Shown in pieces: positions 1 to 5,655 of a DNA stretch of 7,779 nucleotides. The stretch covers positions 1 through 7,779 of the forward strand of contig NZ_CALKTS010000285.1 in assembly GCF_937997595.1 (NCBI RefSeq), read 5' to 3'. Below the pieces are notes generated by a model that was not told where the DNA came from, searched no databases, and saw only the letters and a program-made list of their open reading frames with translations. Numbering within the stretch: position 1 is the first letter of the stretch; every line of letters starts with the position of its first letter. The stretch is from an uncultured Campylobacter sp. (lineage in GTDB: Bacteria > Campylobacterota > Campylobacteria > Campylobacterales > Campylobacteraceae). Both the position numbers and the translations under genes were made by a program.

Positions 1-281
1 CATAAGGCTACGTAATTCTAACTTAAAATTCTGCTGCGTACCAATCTATGCTTTTTGGCACGCATTTGCTTATGACAAATCTGCCTCTTTATTTTAGCGC
101 TTTGCTTGCACCAAAATCTATGCAGGATCCGTGTAAATTTACGCTAAATTCTGCTATAAAAGCGTTCGATTAGTTTAAAATTTTATCATTGAGTTTAGTG
201 GCTACCGCCGCGATTTAAATTTAAACGCGGCGGATTTTAAGCCGCAGCCGACGCGTATTGTACCGGCCGCGGCTCGGCGCG
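1..281. other. Non-coding stretch at left edge
   Basis: No convincing coding region is visible on either strand. The sequence is AT-rich with scattered words such as AAATT and TAAAATT, like the other intergenic stretches here. A short open stretch enters from the left edge in one plus-strand frame (stop near 95), but it has no recognisable protein character. The right part holds two GC-rich inverted repeats, listed separately, which lie just downstream of the minus-strand Sel1-repeat gene. Confidence 0.5.
205..233. other. GC-rich inverted repeat (possible terminator)
   Basis: CCGCCGCG at 205-212 pairs perfectly with CGCGGCGG at 226-233 around a 13-nt AT-only loop. It lies about 50 nt past the stop of the minus-strand Sel1-repeat gene. 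A second weaker pair, AGCCGC at 240-245 with GCGGCT at 269-274, sits nearer that stop. Neither has a clean U-tract on the minus strand, so an intrinsic terminator is only a possibility; it could equally be a DNA-level inverted repeat. Confidence 0.3.
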
Positions 282-956
282 CTATTTTAGTAGCTCATAC
301 ATATCGCAGGATTTTTGCCAAGTTTCTTTAAACTCGGGCAGATTCATAAAAAGAGAATTTTTATTTTTGCCTAGATCGCAAGCTTTTTTAAAGTATTGTG
401 CGGCTTTGCTTTTATCGTTAAAGTTGTAGTTAAATACCGCGAAATTGAAGCAACTCGGTAGGTCGCCCGCTATGTCGCAACCTTTTTTATAATAAACCGC
501 CGCTCTCATTTCATCCTTTTTTACGCCCTTTCCTTTGTCATACATATCTGCTAACATACTGCACGATAGTTCTTCTCCTCCGTCACAAGCCTTGTCATAA
601 TAGGTTATCCCTTTTGATATATCTTTTTCGACGTCGACCCCGAGACTATATTTGATCCCCAATAATCCGCAACAAATAGTGCATTTCGCGTTACAATTTT
701 TTTCAAGAGATCTGATGCCTTTTTTAGAATCTTCTTGCATTATAATTTCTGACACTGAAAGGCACCCTTCCTCACATCCACCATTGCAAGCTTTTTCAAA
801 CAGTTTAAACGACGTAGCATTGTCTTCGCATAATAAGCCGGCTTTGTAGCAAGACTCCATATCGCCGTTATTGCACTCATTTTCGAACTTTTCATACTCG
901 GACGTGCCGAACGCAAAGCAAGCGGCGAGCGCCAACGCAAATAGCAATTTTTTCAT
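282..956 (-). CDS. Secreted cysteine-rich Sel1-repeat (Hcp-like) protein
   Basis: The 224-residue product has an N-terminal export signal (residues 1-17). It also contains a lipobox-like L10-A-A-C13, so it is either periplasmic or a lipoprotein. The rest consists of Sel1-like helical repeats of the Helicobacter cysteine-rich (Hcp) type. Each repeat carries a Cys pair seven residues apart: C28/C36, C57/C65, C88/C96 and C124/C132. The fifth pair is C160/C169 (eight apart), and the last repeat keeps C193 but lacks its normal partner. In the family these pairs are disulphides bridging the two helices of a repeat, so an oxidising compartment is expected. Hcp proteins have been linked to beta-lactam binding and host immune recognition, but no enzyme function can be inferred here. 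The ATG start is supported by GGAAAGGA ending 6 nt upstream. The gene is monocistronic and divergent from murI. Its upstream region carries a G9 tract and an inverted repeat. Confidence 0.88.
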   Translation of the reverse strand: MKKLLFALALAACFAFGTSEYEKFENECNNGDMESCYKAGLLCEDNATSFKLFEKACNGGCEEGCLSVSEIIMQEDSKKGIRSLEKNCNAKCTICCGLLGIKYSLGVDVEKDISKGITYYDKACDGGEELSCSMLADMYDKGKGVKKDEMRAAVYYKKGCDIAGDLPSCFNFAVFNYNFNDKSKAAQYFKKACDLGKNKNSLFMNLPEFKETWQKSCDMYELLK

Positions 957-962
957 TTAGTA

Positions 963-970
963 TCCTTTCC
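963..970 (-). promoter_or_regulatory. Ribosome binding site of the Sel1-repeat gene
   Basis: On the minus strand this reads GGAAAGGA, ending 6 nt before the ATG at 956-954. It is a strong Shine-Dalgarno match and fixes the start codon. Confidence 0.75.
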
Positions 971-995
971 GGGTAAAATTTGGCTAATTTTACCC
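971..995. promoter_or_regulatory. Perfect 10-bp inverted repeat in sel1-gene promoter/leader
   Basis: GGGTAAAATT at 971-980 and AATTTTACCC at 986-995 are exact reverse complements around a 5-nt loop. The right arm runs directly into the C9 tract. The same arm, read on the minus strand, contains TAAAAT (992-987), a reasonable -10 element 30 nt before the ATG. The repeat could be a regulator binding site over the promoter or a leader hairpin; the sequence alone does not decide. Confidence 0.45.
987..992 (-). promoter_or_regulatory. Candidate -10 box for the Sel1-repeat gene
   Basis: TAAAAT on the minus strand lies 30 nt upstream of the ATG and immediately downstream of the G9 tract. Campylobacter sigma-70 promoters have a strong -10 and little -35 conservation, so this is plausible but not proven. 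If correct, the G9 tract forms part of the promoter spacer. Confidence 0.35.
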
Positions 996-1001
996 CCCCC
1001 C
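993..1001. repeat. Poly-C/poly-G tract of 9 (putative phase-variation tract)
   Basis: Nine consecutive C residues on the plus strand (G9 on the minus strand) lie 36 nt upstream of the Sel1-repeat gene, between it and murI. G tracts of about 8-11 are the classical slipped-strand contingency elements of Campylobacter. This one is not inside an ORF, so any effect would be on promoter spacing or the leader rather than reading frame. Confidence 0.6.
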
Positions 1002-1106
1002 TAAAAAATTGATTAAATTTATCGCGAATTTTAATAAGGTAGCGAGAATTTAACGACCACGGATCCACCAAGCCCGCTCAAAATTTAAATTTTACCTGGA
1101 TTGAGC

Positions 1107-1112
1107 TATAAT
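1107..1112 (+). promoter_or_regulatory. Candidate -10 box of murI
   Basis: A consensus TATAAT follows an AT-rich stretch (AAATTTAAATTTT at 1081-1093). It lies 34 nt before the TTG start of murI, which would place transcription start near 1119. No clear -35 is seen, as is normal for this group. Confidence 0.55.
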
Positions 1113-1146
1113 CCCTTTTTTGAAATTTTAACCTTGGACTAAGAAT

Positions 1147-2349
1147 TTGAAAATAGCGTTTTTTGACTCGGGTATCGGCGGGCTAAGCGTGCTAGCTGAG
1201 GCTCTGCGGCGGTTTAGCGGGGCGGAGTTTTTGTATTTTGCCGACGAGGATCACGTCCCCTACGGCACGAAAAGTAGGGCCGAGATCGTGCGGCTAAGCC
1301 TCGATGCGGTGGGATTTTTGGTCTCGCGCGGCGCGGACGCGGTCGTCGTTGCTTGCAATACCGCCACGAGCGCGGCTATCTTGGAGCTTCGCGGCGCATT
1401 TAGCGTACCCGTCATCGGCATGGAGCCCGCCGTCAAGCTCGCCGCGGACAGCTTCGGCGCGCGCCCGACGCTGCTCATCGCCACTCCGCTAACGATCGCG
1501 GGTGAGAAGCTCGCACGCCTCGTTGGGCGGCTGGAGTGCGAGACGTGGAGTCTGCCGCTGCCTCGCCTCGTGAAGTTTGCGCAAGATTTGGAGTTTGACT
1601 CGCCTGCGGTTCGGGCGTATCTGAGCGAGGAGCTAGCTAAATTTGAGCTTGAGCGCCTCAGTTCGCTCGTGCTTGGTTGCACGCATTTTAACTATTTCAA
1701 GGACGTTTTGCGCGAAATTTTGCCGTCTCACGTACGCATCATCGACGGCATCGACGGCACGCTAAATCGCCTTGCAAGCGAGCTGGGCGGAGGGTTAAAG
1801 CTTGCTAGCATCGAGGATTTGCCCTCGCGTGCAGCTAAATTTAACGCGGGCGGCGGCGCAAAATTTGATACGAATTCGTCGGCGCAAGCCGGTAAATTTT
1901 ACGCGGAAAGGCGAGGCGCAGGCGACAGACAGAGAGTAAGAGACAAGAGCAAGCAGGGCGAGGGGGTCGATAAAAGCGCTCGCAGCGAGCAGGACGCAGG
2001 AGGGGGCAACGAAAGCTATGTCGGCAAAAATAATGCAGAAGAGTGCGGCAAGAGCGGCGGAGGGTCGGCAGGCGATGCGCACAGCGTAGAGCAGTGCGAC
2101 GAAGACAAATGCCGCATGTCGCCGCGCGCCGTAGATGCGAATTCGCAGCTCAAGCTTTATTCTCGAGGCGGCGCGGATTTGTCCTTGGAATTTAAGCCGA
2201 GAGGCGAAGGAACGGGCATTTCGCGTGTGAATTATCCAAACGGCAACAGCGTGGAGTATTTTTACTCGGGCAGGGCGCTAGATGCGGCGCAGCTGCGCAA
2301 AGTAGAACTGTTTTTAAAGCGGCTCGATGCGATGCGAGCAATCGACTAG
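1147..2349 (+). CDS. murI: Glutamate racemase with long hydrophilic insertion
   Basis: MurI interconverts L- and D-glutamate and supplies D-Glu for peptidoglycan. The start is TTG, giving MKIAFFDSGIGG, the canonical N-terminus; GGA at 1136-1138 is a weak Shine-Dalgarno. Family motifs are D7-S-G, VPYGTK (37-42), the first catalytic Cys in ACNTATS (C70), GMEPAVK (91-97) and the second catalytic Cys in LGCTH (C178, H180). The core ends near residue 212. A family-like C-terminal tail, VEYFYSGR then an amphipathic helix, occupies 369-393. Between them lie about 147 residues rich in G, S, K, E, D, A and Q, with no recognisable domain, which raise the length to 400 against a usual 255-275. The reading frame stays intact throughout. 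The motif wording (HVPYGTK, GMEPAVK) resembles the Firmicutes-type enzyme rather than the C. jejuni/H. pylori type. The active site looks complete; the role of the insertion is unknown. Confidence 0.93.
   Translation: MKIAFFDSGIGGLSVLAEALRRFSGAEFLYFADEDHVPYGTKSRAEIVRLSLDAVGFLVSRGADAVVVACNTATSAAILELRGAFSVPVIGMEPAVKLAADSFGARPTLLIATPLTIAGEKLARLVGRLECETWSLPLPRLVKFAQDLEFDSPAVRAYLSEELAKFELERLSSLVLGCTHFNYFKDVLREILPSHVRIIDGIDGTLNRLASELGGGLKLASIEDLPSRAAKFNAGGGAKFDTNSSAQAGKFYAERRGAGDRQRVRDKSKQGEGVDKSARSEQDAGGGNESYVGKNNAEECGKSGGGSAGDAHSVEQCDEDKCRMSPRAVDANSQLKLYSRGGADLSLEFKPRGEGTGISRVNYPNGNSVEYFYSGRALDAAQLRKVELFLKRLDAMRAID
1789..2232 (+). other. Low-complexity insertion inside murI
   Basis: This DNA encodes approximately residues 215-362 of MurI. 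It is GC-rich, carries three KF dipeptides encoded by the same AAATTT word that fills the intergenic regions (near 1837, 1861 and 1894), and encodes Gly-rich patches (GGG at 235, 285 and 304) plus three Cys (300, 317, 322). It has no predicted fold and looks like an in-frame insertion or expansion of repeat-like sequence. Boundaries are approximate. Confidence 0.5.
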
Positions 2350-2371
2350 GCTACGCGCCCGTGCGTCGTAG

Positions 2372-2586
2372 ATCCGTAGCGCAGGTTGGGATTCCAGTGC
2401 GTCATAAATCACGTCAAATTAAAATTCCTGTTCATCGCGGATCGCGCCGCGCGACTTAAAATTTAGATACGTGGTGGATCGCTCTGCGCAAGTTAAAATT
2501 TTGATGCGCTATAAATCGCAGCGCAAACTCAAAATTTCGTCGTTTCGTAAATCGCGCCGCATAGACTAAAATTTCGGCGCGCTAAA
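2372..2586. repeat. Degenerate tandem repeat, period 36-37 bp, six units
   Basis: Units start at about 2372, 2408, 2441, 2478, 2515 and 2551, giving spacings of 36, 33, 37, 37 and 36. Each begins with a form of ATCGCGCCGC, followed by a core like ACTTAAAATTT and an end like GATGCGCTATAA. The 2441 and 2551 units share the first ten bases exactly; the 2372 and 2478 units share the GCGCAGGTT/GCGCAAGTT segment and the GTGCGTCATAA/ATGCGCTATAA end. Whole units are conserved rather than alternating with unique spacers, so this is not a CRISPR array. Function unknown. Confidence 0.65.
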
Positions 2587-2614
2587 AAATTTAACTCGGC
2601 TTGATGATTTGGAA

Positions 2615-2656
2615 GCGGCTTCGCGCGGCGCGCGAGCAATAGCGCTTCGCAGCCGC
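2615..2656. other. GC-rich branched inverted repeat
   Basis: GCGGCT at 2615-2620 pairs with AGCCGC at 2651-2656. Inside it, TCGCGC at 2621-2626 pairs with GCGCGA at 2630-2635 around a GGC loop. It interrupts the 36-37 bp repeat field. No U-tract follows on either strand. Confidence 0.35.
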
Positions 2657-2700
2657 CCGGTACGCGAAAATTAAAATTTTACGGGGCAAATGCTGCCTTC

Positions 2701-2890
2701 CGCCGCCCAGCACGTAAATTTAAGATTTAACGCACAACGCCGCCGTACGACTTGAAACAATATAGCGTGAGAAAGACGCCGTCGCTTCTTTAAATTTAAT
2801 AGCGTAAGTCGAGATTGCTGTATGTGAGGAATTCCTCGCGCCGCACGAGCTGTCGCCGCAGATTTGAAATTTTAAATTTAGACTAGATCG
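2701..2890. repeat. Weaker continuation of the 36-37 bp repeats
   Basis: CGCCG-led units start near 2701, 2738 and 2777, with more diverged ones near 2814 and 2853. The spacing is 36-39 bp and the TTAAATTTAA core is recognisable in the 2701 and 2777 units. Divergence is greater than in the 2372-2586 block, so membership of the same repeat family is tentative. Confidence 0.35.
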
Positions 2891-2913
2891 TGAAATTAGC
2901 ATGCCGCACTGCG

Positions 2914-2939
2914 AAATTTCACCGCCGCCGGTGAAATTT
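2914..2939. other. Perfect 11-bp inverted repeat with 4-nt loop
   Basis: AAATTTCACCG at 2914-2924 and CGGTGAAATTT at 2929-2939 are exact reverse complements. The GC centre with A3/T3 outer arms is the shape of a bidirectional intrinsic terminator, but no gene ends within 330 bp on either side, so its job is unclear. Confidence 0.45.
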
Positions 2940-3185
2940 AGACTAGCCGCGCGGCACAAATTTTAAAATGATTAAATTTTAAGACGCCGCGCAGCCCGTA
3001 AGTCTTTTCTGCGCTAGCCAAGCCCGCAGGCTTTAAATTTGAAATTCCAAAATCCGTAAAGCAAGATTTCGCGCCGTATCGTTTCGCAGGAGGAATTTTA
3101 TACGGCAAAATTCTAAGCCGCGTAGAGCGAACTTACTCCGCGCCTTCAGTGTATAGTAAGTTAAAATGAGCTTTACGCATAGCGC

Positions 3186-3226
3186 ATAAGAGGAATTTTA
3201 ATATTGAAATAATATTAAAATCTTAT
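3186..3226. terminator. AT-only hairpin downstream of the EexN-like gene
   Basis: ATTTTAATATT (3195-3205) and AATATTAAAAT (3211-3221) pair perfectly around GAAAT. After a 4-nt bulge the stem extends with ATAAG/CTTAT (3186-3190/3222-3226). It lies about 45 nt past the stop of the minus-strand lipoprotein gene, where a terminator would be expected, but it lacks a GC core and U-tract. The terminator role is therefore tentative. Confidence 0.3.
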
Positions 3227-3269
3227 TTTCTCCCCGAGAAAACTTTTTATCCTCTAAGCCTACGATTTT

Positions 3270-3635
3270 TTACTTCTGCCCTCCAGTAAAATATTTTTTA
3301 CGCTCATTAAATCTATATTCTTCTAACCCCTTACTTGCATTTTCACAATTTTTGTGCATTTTGCTTCCTTCTTCTATCTTATCCCAATCACAATTCTTTT
3401 CTACTTCTTTAGCTTCCTCTATATGCTTTTCATAGTATTCTACCGTCATAACTTTTATGTCATTGACCGATTCTTTTGCATTCACGCAATTTTTATATGA
3501 GTTGCTTCCGTCCTTTAAAGTATTGAAATCACACTTCGCTAAAACCTCTTTGGCTTCGTCCGGATGAGCGTCGTAATATTCTTTAGTTTTTACCTCGGTA
3601 TCATCGCCGCAACCAACTAATAAAACAGCCAACAC
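3270..3635 (-). CDS. EexN-like lipoprotein, frame-off at a G8 tract
   Basis: In its present frame the ORF can only begin at a GTG inside/after the G8 tract, and that GTG has no usable ribosome site. The 121 residues open with the end of a lipoprotein signal, LAVLLVGC, with lipobox Cys at 9. Two tandem repeats follow at about 17-57 and 64-104, offset by exactly 47 residues. Each has EYY, an H-x-x-EAKEV segment, a Cys (35, 82) and a second Cys in KNC-x-NA (50, 97). This pattern matches EexN-family lipoproteins, named for plasmid entry exclusion, though most chromosomal copies have no tested function. The natural start is the ATG at 3667-3665, which gives MKNPKMFLWGG but is one base out of frame. 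With nine G residues it would yield a 132-residue lipoprotein with a complete signal peptide. The gene is therefore probably phase-variable and OFF here; an assembly or sequencing slip in the tract is the alternative. Confidence 0.75.
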   Translation of the reverse strand: MLAVLLVGCGDDTEVKTKEYYDAHPDEAKEVLAKCDFNTLKDGSNSYKNCVNAKESVNDIKVMTVEYYEKHIEEAKEVEKNCDWDKIEEGSKMHKNCENASKGLEEYRFNERKKYFTGGQK

Positions 3636-3667
3636 CCCCCCCAGAGGAACATCTTAGGATTTTTCAT
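3619..3667 (-). pseudogene. Out-of-frame 5' end of the EexN-like gene
   Basis: Reading from the ATG at 3667-3665 gives a 16-codon product, MKNPKMFLWGGCWLFY, then a stop. Its first 11 residues are the positively charged start and early hydrophobic segment that the downstream lipoprotein ORF lacks. An AAAGAGA element lies just upstream at about 3672-3679. It is best read as the true 5' end of the lipoprotein gene, disconnected by the G8 tract rather than a separate peptide gene. Confidence 0.65.
3635..3642. repeat. G8 homopolymer at the start of the EexN-like gene
   Basis: Eight C residues on the plus strand (G8 in the coding direction) sit between the codons for the signal-peptide start and its hydrophobic core. 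The upstream ATG frame closes after 16 residues with G8. One extra G, or two fewer, joins it to the lipoprotein frame. This arrangement is typical of translational phase variation in Campylobacter. Confidence 0.75.
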
Positions 3668-3696
3668 TTCATTCTCTTTGTTTGAAATTTATCGGT

Positions 3697-3702
3697 ATTT
3701 TA
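3697..3702 (-). promoter_or_regulatory. Candidate -10 box for the EexN-like gene
   Basis: TAAAAT on the minus strand, in the context GATAGTAAAATAC, lies 29 nt before the ATG at 3667. The spacing is sensible, but AT-rich words are common here, so support is modest. Confidence 0.35.
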
Positions 3703-3842
3703 CTATCCGTTTACTTTGGAAATTTTGAATTGCAGGCGCATACGCCGTTTTAATGCGGCTCATTAAATTCGGCTTTTAAAATTTACTCGCTCTTTTTGAA
3801 ATTTCGCTTTAAAATTTTACTCGCGCGACGGAATTTTATAGA

Positions 3843-3904
3843 GCGGAATTCTGCGGGATAAAGCAAAATTCCGCCAGGTAGAATTCCGCATCGCCGCGGA
3901 ATTC
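3843..3904. repeat. Nested GCGGAATTC inverted repeats
   Basis: GCGGAATTC occurs at 3843-3851 and 3896-3904, and its reverse complement GAATTCCGC at 3881-3889. The 3881/3896 pair makes a perfect 9-bp stem with a 6-nt loop; the 3843/3881 pair offers an alternative with a 29-nt loop. The element lies 40-100 nt past the antiporter stop on the minus strand and may act in 3'-end formation, but a U-tract is absent. Confidence 0.45.
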
Positions 3905-3944
3905 GGAAGCGGAAGGCAAAAGCAAAATTTAAAAATTTACAGAG

Positions 3945-5639
3945 CTACTCCTCTATCTTTTTACCTGCAAATCGCACGAGAGCCCACGTAACGGCAAGCC
4001 CCATCGGCAGCGCGATCCAGACGCTAAGTCCTAGCGCTACGGGCAGGTAGCCCGCTAGCACGGCGACCGCGCCGACGGATAGAGCGTAAGGCATCTGCGT
4101 CTTTACGTGCTCGATATGATCGCAGCCCGCGCCCATCGACGAAAGGATCGTGGTGTCCGAAATCGGCGAGCAGTGATCGCCGAAAATCGCGCCGGTTAGC
4201 ACACCCGAGATATTTACGATCATATAGGCGTGAAGCGCATCGCCCGAAAGCCCGTAGTGAAGTCCCACGGCGTTTGCCAAAGGTATGGCAAGCGGCATTA
4301 AAATTCCCATCGTGCCGTAGCTCGTACCCGTCGAAAAGCTAATGAACGAGCCCAGCACGAAAATCGCTACCGGAAGCAAGAATTTCGGCGTGTTTTGACT
4401 TAGCATATCGACTAGATAACGCGACGTGCCGAGCTCCTTGATGACAGAGCTGAGCGACCAGGCAAGTAGCAAGATCACGATCGTAACGATCATCGTCTTC
4501 CACCCTTTAATCCACGTAGAGATCGCCTCTCTGACGTCAAAAATTTTGCGGTAAACGCTCATAAATATAGACACGACCGTAGCAAGAAGCGCCGATTGAA
4601 AAAGCGCGACCGACGAGTTTGCGTTGCCGAACGTCGCCTGAAGCGTCGTAAAGCTTAGCGGAGCGGCTTTTGCGGCTGCGAGAGCATCGCCCTCAAGCTT
4701 GCTTAGCCCGCTAAAATAAAAACTCGCAAACGCGCCACAGATTAAGACAATAAGTGGGATAACGGCGTTTGAAGCCTGCGGCTTGATCCCCTCTTTGGGC
4801 TCTAGCGTTTTATCTTCTAGCTCGGCGATGTTAGAATTTTTAGAATGAATTTCGCCGGTCGCTGCGCGCCTTTCGGCAGAGAGCATCGGCCCGAAATCCC
4901 TGCGCATGAACGCTACGTAAACCACGAAAGCGAGCATGAAAAGATTGTAGAAGCGATACGGCATGGTCTGCACGAAGATCGAGAAGGCGTTTACGTTTTG
5001 CACGCCGATCTGATCATATCCCGCTCTTATCAGAGAGACTTCAAGACCTACCCAGGTAGAAATTAGCGCGATACCCGCAATCGGCGCGGCGGTGGCGTCG
5101 ATGATAAAGGCGAGCTTTTCGCGGCTGACCTTAAATTTATCGGTGATCGGCCTCATAACGGGACCTACGATCAATGCGTTTGCGTAGTCGTCGAAAAATA
5201 CGAAAAGACCCATAACCCATGTCGAAATTTGCGCCGAGATACCCGTTTTAGCGCGCTTGCTAATCCAAAGCGCCACGGCTTTCGTGCCGCCCGTCCTGCT
5301 AATCAGCGCGACTACGCCGCCGATACAAAGCACCTGCAAAAGTACGCCCGCGTTGCCTTTGCTAGCCATCGAGCCCACCACGCGCGAGACCAGATCCGTA
5401 AAGCTGCCCACAAGCGCGGAGATCGGATTGTCGTTAACGACAGCGAGCATATAGGTGCCGCTAAAAACGCCGATGAAAAGCGATAAAATCACCTCTTTGG
5501 TGATAAAGGCAAGCGCGATAGCCACAACGGGAGGCACCAGCGTCCATATGCCGAAAAGCTCGGCATTATGCTGCCTGGTCGCGTCGTCTACTGCAAACGC
5601 GGCAACCGATAAAAACATTAGTAATAGAATTTTTTTCAT
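3945..5639 (-). CDS. NhaC-family Na+/H+ antiporter
   Basis: This 564-residue inner-membrane secondary transporter is of the NhaC family, whose members exchange Na+ for H+, with some carrying organic acids or amines. Family landmarks are GIWTLVPP (30-37), FFDDYAN (148-154), the DATAAPIAGI segment (181-190), SFSTGTSYGT (434-443) and GDHCSPISDTT (487-497), which includes polar and acidic residues typical of the ion path. About 12-13 hydrophobic segments can be picked out from residue 33 to 557, with a charged soluble loop at about 247-290. The first 17 residues (MKKILLLMFLSVAAFA) look like a cleavable signal peptide ahead of the first core helix. The ATG is preceded by AAGG 8 nt upstream. The gene begins 16 bp after the dehydrogenase stop on the same strand, so the two are almost certainly co-transcribed. 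The true substrate is not decided by sequence. Confidence 0.9.
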   Translation of the reverse strand: MKKILLLMFLSVAAFAVDDATRQHNAELFGIWTLVPPVVAIALAFITKEVILSLFIGVFSGTYMLAVVNDNPISALVGSFTDLVSRVVGSMASKGNAGVLLQVLCIGGVVALISRTGGTKAVALWISKRAKTGISAQISTWVMGLFVFFDDYANALIVGPVMRPITDKFKVSREKLAFIIDATAAPIAGIALISTWVGLEVSLIRAGYDQIGVQNVNAFSIFVQTMPYRFYNLFMLAFVVYVAFMRRDFGPMLSAERRAATGEIHSKNSNIAELEDKTLEPKEGIKPQASNAVIPLIVLICGAFASFYFSGLSKLEGDALAAAKAAPLSFTTLQATFGNANSSVALFQSALLATVVSIFMSVYRKIFDVREAISTWIKGWKTMIVTIVILLLAWSLSSVIKELGTSRYLVDMLSQNTPKFLLPVAIFVLGSFISFSTGTSYGTMGILMPLAIPLANAVGLHYGLSGDALHAYMIVNISGVLTGAIFGDHCSPISDTTILSSMGAGCDHIEHVKTQMPYALSVGAVAVLAGYLPVALGLSVWIALPMGLAVTWALVRFAGKKIEE

Positions 5640-5655
5640 TTTCTCGCCTTAAAAT

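Larger units (their letters stand above)
2350..3269. other. Repeat-rich non-coding region, 0.92 kb
   Basis: No gene is supported here. The single longer open stretch (2720-2959, minus strand) is built of the repeat sequence and has no protein family character. The region holds a tandem 36-37 bp degenerate array (2372-2586), a weaker continuation (about 2701-2890), a GC-rich hairpin (2615-2656), a perfect 11-bp inverted repeat (2914-2939), a 13-bp direct repeat (2874-2886 and 2934-2946), an inverted repeat at 3130-3162 and an AT hairpin (3195-3221). Confidence 0.6.
3668..3944. other. Non-coding region with regularly spaced AATT motifs
   Basis: There is no gene between the antiporter stop (minus strand) and the EexN-like gene. 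From 3778 to 3904 eight AATT-centred words occur about 13-20 bp apart; every second one is spaced about 33-35 bp. Two related words, AAAATTTACTCGC and AAAATTTTACTCGC, start near 3778 and 3811. The right part contains nested GCGGAATTC/GAATTCCGC inverted repeats. Confidence 0.5.

Noticed and set aside
1..95. Open stretch entering from the left edge on the plus strand
   Set aside because: It is short, and the composition matches the other non-coding DNA of the window; no family features are seen.
1260..1682. 140-codon minus-strand open frame within murI
   Set aside because: It lies opposite a gene with clear catalytic motifs and its Ser/Arg/Ala-rich translation is typical of an antisense shadow.
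2372..2586. CRISPR-like array (period 36-37 bp)
   Set aside because: The period is the whole unit: similarity runs through the unit and there are no unique spacers between exact repeats, no leader and no cas genes.
2720..2959. 79-codon minus-strand open frame
   Set aside because: It is made of the repeat sequence, has no ribosome site and its translation looks like translated repeats, not a protein family.
3020..3033. AAGCC/GGCTT hairpin followed by TAAATTT
   Set aside because: The stem is only 5 bp, has no U-tract, and no gene ends nearby on the plus strand.
5229..5486. Plus-strand open frames opposite the antiporter and dehydrogenase
   Set aside because: They are antisense to well-conserved coding sequence, with Arg/Ala/Ser-rich composition and no ribosome sites.
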